Source: Afipia sp. GAS231
Lineage (GTDB): Bacteria > Pseudomonadota > Alphaproteobacteria > Rhizobiales > Xanthobacteraceae
Assembly (NCBI RefSeq): GCF_900103365.1
Contig: NZ_LT629703.1
Location: forward strand, 806,001 to 870,000
Direction: 5' to 3'
Length of the DNA stretch: 64,000 nucleotides
This document shows, one piece after another, positions 36,937-43,745 of the stretch; position 1 is the first letter of the stretch, and each line of letters starts with the position of its first letter. The notes under the pieces are model-generated. The model was not told the origin of the DNA and ran no database searches. It saw only the letters and a list, made by a program, of their open reading frames with translations. A program made the translations under genes and the position numbers.

Positions 36937-37227
36937 TCAGTCCTCATCTCTTGCGACCCGGCCGACCCGGGGCGATCCCATGGTCCTGACCGAAGCAGTG
37001 GGCGCAGCGCGCTCGAAGACGGCGCGGCAGGCATCGCCGAGTTCTGACTGTCTTTGCCTGAGACAGGCTTCCACGCTCGTGGCGTCGGGGATGTAGCTCG
37101 CGCACAGCCGGAAGGCGTCGGGCGCGCATGCGGCCCTCTGCTCGGCAGTGCCGCGGTTCTCCTCCGCAAGGACCGTCCCGTTGGCGAACAAGGCCGCCAG
37201 CACGACGACCAATCTGTACTTGAACAT
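36937..37227 (-). CDS. Small secreted cysteine-containing protein
   Basis: From ATG 37227, with AGGA at eight bases, the product is 96 aa: a signal peptide (FKYRLVVVLAALFANGTVLA) then a compact domain with four cysteines (RAACAPDAFRLCASYIPD, EACLRQRQSELGDACRAVF). This CxxxxxRLC...CL...C arrangement is frequent in short Bradyrhizobium secreted proteins. Two disulfides are likely. It is the first gene of the operon ending in tetR, with the operator-like site 133 bp upstream. Confidence 0.78.
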   Translation of the reverse strand: MFKYRLVVVLAALFANGTVLAEENRGTAEQRAACAPDAFRLCASYIPDATSVEACLRQRQSELGDACRAVFERAAPTASVRTMGSPRVGRVARDED

Positions 37228-37359
37228 ATCGAATCCTTTCTCCGGCTGACGCACCAGCGTTCCGAATGGGACGTGCGGCGTCATGCTCCGATATCCCTCC
37301 GGCCGAACCGGCGTCTGTGAGCCCTCGCCCTTGACACATTCCCGGACGAAGGTTTATAT

Positions 37360-37378
37360 GAACTATACGGTTTAGTTT
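37360..37378. promoter_or_regulatory. Second copy of the probable TetR operator
   Basis: GAACTATACGGTTTAGTTT matches AAACTATACNGTATAGTTT at 16 of 18 defined positions. It lies in the divergent region between the secreted-protein/membrane-protein/tetR operon (minus) and the two micro-genes at 37395-37732 (plus). It is only 17 bp upstream of the first micro-gene start, a position suited to repression. Confidence 0.62.
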
Positions 37379-37394
37379 ACTTTGGAGCTCTGAA

Positions 37395-37598
37395 ATGTCA
37401 ACCCTGTTGTTGTTCGCAAGTGAAAATCCATGGCCGGGGCTTGCCGTCGCATCCGCGAACCTGGTGGTGGCGCTGTTCCTCGTGAGCCTGAGCGTGCTGC
37501 TGGCCATCGCGATTTCTTTGCTCGCTTGGCTGCACGCGCTAGTCGACCCGGAGGCGATGCCGATCGGATGGCGAGTCGAGCTGAGGGCCACCCCATGA
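37395..37598 (+). CDS. 67-aa single-pass membrane protein under the operator-like site
   Basis: ATG 37395 is preceded by GGAG at about eight bases. The product has a hydrophilic start (STLLLFASENPWPGLA), one long hydrophobic helix (residues about 16-47, LVVALFLVSLSVLLAIAISL) and a short polar tail. Its stop overlaps the next gene's start (ATGA). The function is unknown. The strong ribosome site, the operator 17 bp upstream and the coupling to the next gene support it as real. Confidence 0.72.
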   Translation: MSTLLLFASENPWPGLAVASANLVVALFLVSLSVLLAIAISLLAWLHALVDPEAMPIGWRVELRATP

Positions 37599-37732
37599 CC
37601 CCGGCCCTTCTTTTCAGTCGCGATTGCATCATCTATTCGGTCAACGTGTGGCTCCTGCCCGTCGAATGTGTCTTCAACATCATCGAGGCGGAGCTGGCGC
37701 GCAGAGGCGTCCAGCTTTACCCGCCCGAATAG
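37595..37732 (+). CDS. 45-aa micro-protein translationally coupled to the preceding membrane protein
   Basis: ATG 37595 overlaps the previous stop by four bases. The product (TPALLFSRDCIIYSVNVWLL, then EAELARRGVQLYPPE) is semi-hydrophobic with two cysteines and an acidic C-terminal helix. It could be a small peripheral or membrane partner of the 67-aa protein. It is too short for homology by eye; the overlap is the main evidence. Confidence 0.6.
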   Translation: MTPALLFSRDCIIYSVNVWLLPVECVFNIIEAELARRGVQLYPPE

Positions 37733-37821
37733 CGCACGGTGCGCGCCAGCGGATGGCGCATTGCCCACACATCAATAACTCCACCGGTCAGTTTTTGGCC
37801 GAGAGCTACCGGATGCACCTC

Positions 37822-38424
37822 ATGTCCAAGAAGAAATTGTTAGCCACTATCGTTTGGTCCGCCACCCTTGCTGCTACGGGCGCGATGGCCGACGTCACCC
37901 ATGCACCGTTGGACGCCGCAAATCGGGGCGTAGCTGCGCAGCGCGATGACGAGGAGTTAGCCATTCATCGCGTGCTCGAGCAATTTCGCGCGATAAAAAT
38001 ACCGCTCAGCACGGCGGTGGCGATCGCCGAACGTTTGCATGACGGTTCAAGGACCACGGACGTTAGCTTTGAGATATCTGGTCCGGCCAGTTATCGCGTG
38101 CGGACGGTAGGAAATGAGCGAATCTGGGAAAATGTCATAGATGCGGATACCGGAAGCGTCACGGAAAAGGAAATTTCATCATCGCTGAGGGAGCTCGACC
38201 GCGAGGATCTGAGCAACATCGTTGCCCTGAAGTCCGTCAAGCAGGAACTGTCGGACGCCGTACGCATCGCCGAGAAAGCTGCAACAGGAAGCGCTGTTGC
38301 CGGAGGGCTGGTGAAGCAGGACGGCAAACTCAACTTCGTCGTCGTCATCGCCAGCGATGATCGCTTAAAGGAAGTCATGCTCGAACCGCCCAGAGCCGGT
38401 AAGCAAGGCGCAACTCCCCGCTAG
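37822..38424 (+). CDS. Secreted PepSY-domain protein
   Basis: From ATG 37822 (MSKKKLLATIVWSATLAATG) the product is 200 aa; ATG 37813 is also possible. A signal peptide is followed by two PepSY-like units: AIKIPLSTAVAIAERLHDGS with SYRVRTVGNERIWENVIDAD, and KQELSDAVRIAEKAATGSAV with LNFVVVIASDDRLKEVML. PepSY modules inhibit peptidases or act in periplasmic sensing. It lies about 90 bp after the micro-genes and could share their promoter. It is the last gene before the right att-like repeat. Confidence 0.78.
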   Translation: MSKKKLLATIVWSATLAATGAMADVTHAPLDAANRGVAAQRDDEELAIHRVLEQFRAIKIPLSTAVAIAERLHDGSRTTDVSFEISGPASYRVRTVGNERIWENVIDADTGSVTEKEISSSLRELDREDLSNIVALKSVKQELSDAVRIAEKAATGSAVAGGLVKQDGKLNFVVVIASDDRLKEVMLEPPRAGKQGATPR

Positions 38425-38633
38425 GCGACGCAGGTCTGAACCGATGAACCAGATCGCTGTTACCGCGACCCGATGTTTTGGAGATCACAAGCCCGACGGC
38501 GAACATCGGCAGCTTCGCCACGCCGATCACGGGTCAGCTTATCGCGGACGTTTATCGTGAATGAGAGCCACTTCAAGTAGTGTCTGAAAACACTCGCGAA
38601 CTTGCGTCAGCCTTCAGCCGCGACATGTCAAAA

Positions 38634-38777
38634 TTGTCAGAATGGCGCCAGGACGGAAATTAAAATCCCTGGCTAAGTCATTGAAAGCGCTTTTGGAGCG
38701 GGTGAAGGGAATCGAACCCTCGTATTCAGCTTGGAAGGGTGTCGAATAATCAAGGCTTTCAATGGCCATTCGGACAA
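38634..38777 (-). repeat. Right att-like site containing a 3' tRNA-Gly(UCC) fragment
   Basis: Positions 38694-38737 are identical over 44 nt to 18141-18184: anticodon loop, T arm and 3' CCA of tRNA-Gly(UCC) on the minus strand, with the 5' half absent. To the left, TTGTCAGAATGGCG (38634-38647) is a perfect copy of the 14-mer at 18268-18281. GCTAAGTCATTGAAAGC resembles GCCAAGTCTTTGAAAAGG at the other copy. To the right, an inverted TTGTCCGAATGGCC lies at about 38764-38777, at the same distance as in the left copy. The two sites are imperfect direct repeats over about 130-145 bp. Confidence 0.85.
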
Positions 38778-39368
38778 ACCGCTCCAAAAGCCGGAGTTGA
38801 ATCTTCTCTGGGATTTGGTTTTGTCCGAACCGTCCACCAGCGCTGATTGTTGCCCCCGTGGGGCTGGAACGAATCACCGCGCTTTCGTTTGAATCTCGGT
38901 TCCGTGGCTTGGAGTTGGCTGTGCCGGCAGGGTCGACCACGGGTTCGACAAGACGATTGCTGCCGTGCCGCGCCGAAGGCTGACGCCGCCGATCCGTAAA
39001 ACCCAGCCCAAGCGGATCGTGCACAAGGCCCTCTGGGGTCGAGCCCGAGCTGACGGCCGAGATCGACCATGAAAGGTCGGTCATCCTTTTTTCGAGGGTC
39101 GTCAGTAGCTGGACCATGATGCAGCTCGTCGCGTCATCGATCTCTACGAGGTCGTGATCGAATGCGGTCGAGACCAGCACCAGTCCACCGAACACGAACG
39201 CGCCAAGCGTCGCATCAATGTTCCAATGTGCGGCACGACCGATCTCCAAGGCTATGTTGTTGCTATTTAAATCGTCGCCAATTGCTATCGATTTCCTATG
39301 GCGTCCTCGCACAATCATCCGCTTTCCGTTGGAACGACCTCACCGCGGGTCCGGAACAGGAGAGCGAT
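38778..39368. other. About 590 bp outside the right att-like site; no firm gene
   Basis: A 234-codon minus-strand frame (38614-39318) runs through this region and straight through the tRNA fragment. Part of it (GAFVFGGLVLVSTAFDHDLV) looks protein-like, but the rest is low quality and it lacks a ribosome site. It is probably not a gene in this form. It may be scar DNA from integration or deletion events. Confidence 0.4.
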
Positions 39369-39845
39369 TTGTCGTGCAGAAAACGGGTTTACGGGATCGC
39401 TCTCGCAGCGGCGTTGATTCTTTCTGCTAAGGATCCCGCCCTTGCCCAATCCGCGCCACCGCAGGAGCAGGACGGCCTGCTCAAGAACGGCCCGCCGACC
39501 TGGGACGCCAACCGCGACGGCGTCTACACCTGCGAGGAATGGAAGAGTTTTGCCGACCGGCTTTTTACGTCGGCAGACCGCAACCGCGACGGAAAGCTCG
39601 ACCCTGCCGAGTTCGCCACCGTTCAGAAGGCCGACGCCACGCTGGCAGACGCGGACTTCGGCTATTTCGACGAAAACCAGGATGGCAAGATCACGCGCAA
39701 AGAGTTCGTCGACAAGCCGAACGCGTTCATTCTGCGGTTCGACAGGAACAGCGACTGTCGTGTCACCGGCGATGAAATCAGGGCTGCGGCCGCGCCGAAA
39801 GGACCGCAGGGTCCGGCGGAACGACCGCGCGACAGGTTTCACTGA
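39369..39845 (+). CDS. Secreted EF-hand calcium-binding protein
   Basis: TTG 39369 is preceded by AGGAG at seven bases, and translation from it begins directly with a signal peptide (SCRKRVYGIALAAALILSAK). The product is 158 aa. Four EF-hand loops follow: DANRDGVYTCEEW, DRNRDGKLDPAEF, DENQDGKITRKEF and a degenerate DRNSDCRVTGDEI, in which Cys replaces the conserved Gly. The C-terminus is Pro-rich. A longer ORF from 39162 has no signal at its start and was rejected. It is 3 bp upstream of the DUF2927 gene, so the pair is an operon. Confidence 0.82.
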   Translation: MSCRKRVYGIALAAALILSAKDPALAQSAPPQEQDGLLKNGPPTWDANRDGVYTCEEWKSFADRLFTSADRNRDGKLDPAEFATVQKADATLADADFGYFDENQDGKITRKEFVDKPNAFILRFDRNSDCRVTGDEIRAAAAPKGPQGPAERPRDRFH

Positions 39846-39848
39846 AAA

Positions 39849-40754
39849 ATGGGAAACTGCGCTGACGCTAACCGCATCGCAATCGCCCTCGCCGCGATCG
39901 CGATAACACTTGCCGGAATCGGTAGCAGTCCTGCGAATGCGGAAAATCCAGATATCAGCAGCCGGCGCGCCGCCGAGCACCGCGACTTCAGCGATGACGA
40001 GATCAAGGACGGGTTTTTCAAGATCGCCCTGAACGCCGAATTGCAGTTGGGCAAGCCGGCGCAGCGCGTGCGAAAGTTCGACGAGCCGATCAGGATATTC
40101 GTGGTCAGCCGAGGGTTGCCGGACCGCCGTCCGGAACTCGCCGCGATCATCGCCGACATTCGCGCTCACGTGAACTATCTTGACGTAGCGGTCACGAACG
40201 ACCGCCAGGCGGCCAATTTCTTCGTGATGCTCGTCGCCGACCATGACATCAACCGGACGATTCGCGCGCGATACGGAAACGGCGCGGCGGCGCGAATCCA
40301 GCAATCGCTCAATCCGCAATGTCTTTCAGGCATCGGCAAGGACAAGCACTATCGGATCCGCCGGGCCGAGGTGATCCTCCCGGTCGATGCCGGTGAATTC
40401 ACCTTCTACGATTGCGCGTATGAGGAATTACTGCAGGCGCTGGGCGCCATCAATGACGACCGCTCAGTCCCCTGGACCATGTTCAACGACGACGTCCAGA
40501 TGGGCTTCTTCGACGTTTATGACCAGCATCTGCTCAATATTCTGTACGACCCGCGCGTTCGCGCTGGCATGACCAAAGAAGAAGTTAACGGCATCCTGCC
40601 CGAAGTCCTGCCGAGCGTTCGCGCGTGGGTGACCAACGCCAATCCGCCACGCCACGCGGACAAGAGCGACGCACCAAGTCACGCAGTCGTCGCCGTCGGC
40701 GCAGGACTTCGGTCAACGAACGCACAGAGCAGCGGCAGAACCGGGGCGAACTAG
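39849..40754 (+). CDS. Secreted DUF2927 protein
   Basis: The 301-aa protein has a signal peptide (RIAIALAAIAITLAGIGSSP) and the DUF2927 region over residues about 45-235: DDEIKDGFFKIALNAELQLG, RVRKFDEPIRIFVVSRG, then VDAGEFTFYDCAYEELLQAL. The family is common in alphaproteobacteria and may be protease-like; no HExxH is seen here (FTFYDCAYEEL). About 50 disordered residues end the protein. It begins 3 bp after the EF-hand gene, so calcium-dependent partnership is possible. Confidence 0.82.
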   Translation: MGNCADANRIAIALAAIAITLAGIGSSPANAENPDISSRRAAEHRDFSDDEIKDGFFKIALNAELQLGKPAQRVRKFDEPIRIFVVSRGLPDRRPELAAIIADIRAHVNYLDVAVTNDRQAANFFVMLVADHDINRTIRARYGNGAAARIQQSLNPQCLSGIGKDKHYRIRRAEVILPVDAGEFTFYDCAYEELLQALGAINDDRSVPWTMFNDDVQMGFFDVYDQHLLNILYDPRVRAGMTKEEVNGILPEVLPSVRAWVTNANPPRHADKSDAPSHAVVAVGAGLRSTNAQSSGRTGAN

Positions 40755-40984
40755 CGATAGGCACGCCCGGGCGACGCAGTTCTCGCCGACGAGGAATATT
40801 CCGTGATCCCGACGTCGGGCCTGCGCACCTGTCGAACGGTCTGCGACTGAGACACAGAAGCCACTTGGCTCGAATGGCCGTATTTCGATGGTGCGCTGGC
40901 TGATGCCCCGGCCTCAGCGTGGGTGGATACCAGCAAAGCCGCGCCAAGGACCGCCAATGATACCGTGATGGTTGCTCTATGCAT
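40751..40984 (-). CDS. Small secreted Ser/Gln-rich protein
   Basis: From ATG 40984, with GGAGG six bases upstream, the product is 77 aa: a signal peptide (ATITVSLAVLGAALLVSTHA), then a hydrophilic Ser/Ala/Gln-rich tail (KYGHSSQVASVSQSQTVRQV). It converges with the DUF2927 gene, overlapping it by 4 bases. Short secreted proteins of this style are frequent in bradyrhizobia. No function is recognised. Confidence 0.6.
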   Translation of the reverse strand: MHRATITVSLAVLGAALLVSTHAEAGASASAPSKYGHSSQVASVSQSQTVRQVRRPDVGITEYSSSARTASPGRAYR

Positions 40985-41089
40985 TCCAGCCTCCATTTGG
41001 TTCGAGACAACTCAAACGGAACAGGCCTTGATCTCGGTTTTAGACGTTTCCTATCGACGACTCTGTCCGCCGTCTTGTTGTCCCTGCCG

Positions 41090-41215
41090 ATGAAGCTGAT
41101 CCCCTTTTTCAAGAAGGGCAAGAATCAATCGTCCGATGCTCGAAAGATCAGCAAGCAGGAGCAGCGGCGAAAAATATGGCAGGAGACCTTCGGCGAGCAT
41201 GCCGCAATGCGGTAA
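41090..41215 (+). CDS. Possible 41-aa basic peptide
   Basis: The frame MKLIPFFKKGKNQSSDARKI...EHAAMR is strongly basic and looks protein-like, but no ribosome site precedes ATG 41090, and an upstream ATG extension is not convincing. It ends 20 bp before the convergent enoyl-CoA hydratase. It is listed as a doubtful gene. Confidence 0.25.
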   Translation: MKLIPFFKKGKNQSSDARKISKQEQRRKIWQETFGEHAAMR

Positions 41216-41235
41216 ACACCTTGGTCAGCCCGCGA

Positions 41236-41997
41236 TCATTTCTTCTTCCGCAAGAAAAATTTCTGGAACGCGGCAATGGCTTCCGGCGAGCGCATCCGCT
41301 CGCCGAAGAAATGATCTTCCTGGCCGATGCGACGGACCAGATCCTCGGTCGGCAATTTTAACAGCTTGCGCGAGATTGCGACTGCATCCGCCGGCAGCGC
41401 GCAAATCTCGCGCGCCACCTTCCGGGCCTCGACGACGGCATGGCCGGGCGAGACGATCGTGTTGACCAGGCCGGCTTGCCGGGCGTCTTCGGCGGTCATC
41501 GGCCGTCCCATGATCAGCATGGAGAAGGCGCGCTGATGGCCCACCATCTGCGGCACCAACAGACTGGTAGCTCCGTCCGGAACCAGGCCATACTGGATAA
41601 AGGGCGATGAGAACGTCGTTGTCGTGCTCGCGATCACGTAGTCGCAGTGGAACACCATGGTGGTGCCGATGCCGATGGCGATGCCATCGACGGCGGCGAT
41701 GATCGGCTTCTTGTTGTTCACCAGCGACTGCAGAAAGATGACGGCGTTTCTTGGCCGTCCAGCGTCGTGTTCTGCCGTCGCGGCCTGGAGAAAATCTCCA
41801 ATGTCATTGCCGGCCGTGAAGACCCCCGAACGGCCGGTCAGGATGAGGCACCGGATCGCGGGATTGGATTGGGCGTTGTCGATCGCGTCGCTCATCGCAA
41901 GGTACATCTCCTGCGTCAGCGTGTTCTTCTTCTCCGGACGCCGCATCGTGATGGTGCGGGTCGCGTCCTCGTCATCGACAATGATATGTTCGCTCAT
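41236..41997 (-). CDS. Enoyl-CoA hydratase/isomerase (crotonase) family protein
   Basis: The 253-aa protein has the crotonase fold. Oxyanion-hole elements are GRSGVFTAGNDIGDFLQ (near 55-72) and KPIIAAVDGIAIGIGTTM (near 97-114). The helix FSSPFIQYGLVPDGATSLLV carries an acidic residue (Asp) where hydratases and isomerases usually have a catalytic Glu. The C-terminus RKKK is basic. A delta3-delta2 isomerase or hydratase role in fatty-acid or dicarboxylate beta-oxidation is likely. It follows the small secreted protein by 22 bp on the same strand. Confidence 0.9.
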   Translation of the reverse strand: MSEHIIVDDEDATRTITMRRPEKKNTLTQEMYLAMSDAIDNAQSNPAIRCLILTGRSGVFTAGNDIGDFLQAATAEHDAGRPRNAVIFLQSLVNNKKPIIAAVDGIAIGIGTTMVFHCDYVIASTTTTFSSPFIQYGLVPDGATSLLVPQMVGHQRAFSMLIMGRPMTAEDARQAGLVNTIVSPGHAVVEARKVAREICALPADAVAISRKLLKLPTEDLVRRIGQEDHFFGERMRSPEAIAAFQKFFLRKKK

Positions 41998-42019
41998 GGC
42001 GTCCCTCGAATTGTCGGCC

Positions 42020-42283
42020 TCAGTTCGATTTCCTTGTGCTCGTTCCTGAATCAGCCGGGCGTGCGATGCCCCACGGATCGTATTTCACGTCAGGGACAGG
42101 TATGCGGTCGAGCGCCGCTTTGTAAGCCTTTTCGTCCACCGGCGGATGCTTTTCGACGGGAGGCGTTGATGGCCCGCCGACTTTTCTGTTCTGGATGCTC
42201 TGGGGATACGCCGGAATCGCAAGCCCTGAAATAAGGATCGCGGCCACGGCGAGCGCTGCCATTGCCTTGGTTCGCCCGATCAT
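42020..42283 (-). CDS. Small secreted protein downstream of the TolC-like gene
   Basis: From ATG 42283, with GAGG about nine bases upstream, this is 87 aa: a signal peptide (MAALAVAAILISGLAIPAYP), then a short hydrophilic chain with a conserved-looking segment (EKAYKAALDRIPVPDVKYDP followed by WGIARP). It begins 19 bp after the TolC stop, so it belongs to the efflux operon. No enzymatic motif is seen. It may be a periplasmic accessory of the pump. Confidence 0.7.
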   Translation of the reverse strand: MIGRTKAMAALAVAAILISGLAIPAYPQSIQNRKVGGPSTPPVEKHPPVDEKAYKAALDRIPVPDVKYDPWGIARPADSGTSTRKSN

Positions 42284-42302
42284 GGGTTGCACCTCGTTAT
42301 GA

Positions 42303-43733
42303 TCATTGCCCGGACGGCGTACGAACGCCGTGCCACGCATCCCGTACCTGGTGGTAATGAACCTCCGGCAAATAATCCGCCGTGTTGAGATTGAGGGTGT
42401 GCACGTCAAGTCGCCCGACGGCGCTAAGCAGCGTGTAGGAGGCGATCACCCGATCGCGCTGAGCCAGAATTAGCCTGGACCGGGCCGCGGTCAGATCCTG
42501 CTGCGCGTTGAGGACGTCGATCGTTGTGCGTTGTCCGCCTGCCGCCTCACGCCGGACTCCCTGCAGCGCGATATCGGCCGCGCGCACTTCGGACTGCACC
42601 GCCGTAAGGGCGATCTTGGTACCCTCGTTGGATACCCAGGCGCTGACTACCGCCGTTTTCGCCTGGTTTCTGACCTGCTCCAGCACCAAGCGGCTCTGCG
42701 ACGCGACTTCCTTGGCCTGCCGGGTCTGCGAAGCCGCCGTACCGCCGTCGTATATGGGAATGTTCATCTGGCCGAGGATCGAGGCCTGGTCGGTGCCGAA
42801 GGTGCCGAGCGTCTGGTCCGATTGCTTGGAACGGCTGGCACTGGCCTGTACGGCGATCGTCGGCAGCAGGCTGCTTTCCGCGACCTTGATCGTGGTCGTG
42901 GCGACGTCGACATCGAAGCCGGCGCCGAGCACCGCGGGATGTTCGTGGTTGGCGGTCTCGCTCGCAGCCGCCAGCGCCGGTGGCGACAGTCGATCGACCG
43001 GCGCCGCCGGAACCAACTGCATCGGTGCTTCACCAATCACCTGGGTATAGGTCGCCTTGCTGATGGCCAGCACGACTTCCGCTGCGTTCAGATCGGCCAG
43101 TCCCCGGCTCAATCGGGCCTCGGCCTGCGCCGTGTCGGTTGGCGTGACGTCACCGGCGTCGAGGCGCTTTTTGGTCGTTGCCTGAATCTCGCGCAGCACG
43201 GCGACGTTGGTGCGTTGCGCCTCGACCAGCGCCTCGTTGGCGAGCACGTTCATATAGGCCGTCACCGCGTCCAACAACACGCCCTGGCCGGTATTCCGCA
43301 GCGCCTCGCGCCCGGACTGCACCTGAAACTCCGCAACGCGAACGCTGTTGGCGGTCTTGAAGCCGTTGAACAGGACCTGCGAGACCGTGACGCCGATCGT
43401 CCATGGACGCAGCGTGTCGCTCTGCATCGTATTGTCAGGCAGCAAGTTACGAACCGCCTGCAGCCCGGCGCTCAGGCTGGCCACGATCTGCGGCCGGTAA
43501 CCCGCCAGCGCCTGCGGCACATTCTCGTCGGTGCCGCGTTGCCGGGCCCGGTCCGCGTTGAGCTGCGGATTGGACTGGTAAGCCTTCACCAAGGCCTCCG
43601 GCAGGCTTTCGGCGGCACAGGAAGCGACCGCAGCCCCGTAGGTGAGCGCTACAAGGCAAAGCATCGGCCCGGCGAACCGGAGCCCCCGCCTCTGTAACAC
43701 CGATGCGCGTTCGGACGCGACCTTACTCACCAC
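42303..43733 (-). CDS. TolC-family outer-membrane efflux channel
   Basis: The 476-aa protein starts at GTG 43733 with GAGGTGAGTG upstream. A signal peptide (AGPMLCLVALTYGAAVASCA) precedes two homologous outer-membrane efflux repeats: ESLPEALVKAYQSNPQLNAD, PWTIGVTVSQVLFNGFKTAN, and then SILGQMNIPIYDGGTAASQT with RREAAGGQRTTIDVLNAQQD. The spacing and GG(T/E)AxS/R motifs are typical TolC. It lies 12 bp after the CzcA-like pump gene and supplies its outer-membrane channel. It could also serve the channel-less RND operon in the att-bounded region. Confidence 0.93.
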   Translation of the reverse strand: MVSKVASERASVLQRRGLRFAGPMLCLVALTYGAAVASCAAESLPEALVKAYQSNPQLNADRARQRGTDENVPQALAGYRPQIVASLSAGLQAVRNLLPDNTMQSDTLRPWTIGVTVSQVLFNGFKTANSVRVAEFQVQSGREALRNTGQGVLLDAVTAYMNVLANEALVEAQRTNVAVLREIQATTKKRLDAGDVTPTDTAQAEARLSRGLADLNAAEVVLAISKATYTQVIGEAPMQLVPAAPVDRLSPPALAAASETANHEHPAVLGAGFDVDVATTTIKVAESSLLPTIAVQASASRSKQSDQTLGTFGTDQASILGQMNIPIYDGGTAASQTRQAKEVASQSRLVLEQVRNQAKTAVVSAWVSNEGTKIALTAVQSEVRAADIALQGVRREAAGGQRTTIDVLNAQQDLTAARSRLILAQRDRVIASYTLLSAVGRLDVHTLNLNTADYLPEVHYHQVRDAWHGVRTPSGQ

Positions 43734-43745
43734 TCACCTCAACCA

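Noticed and set aside
38614..39318. 234-aa minus-strand ORF
   Set aside because: It reads through the tRNA fragment and lacks a ribosome site; only a short inner part looks protein-like.
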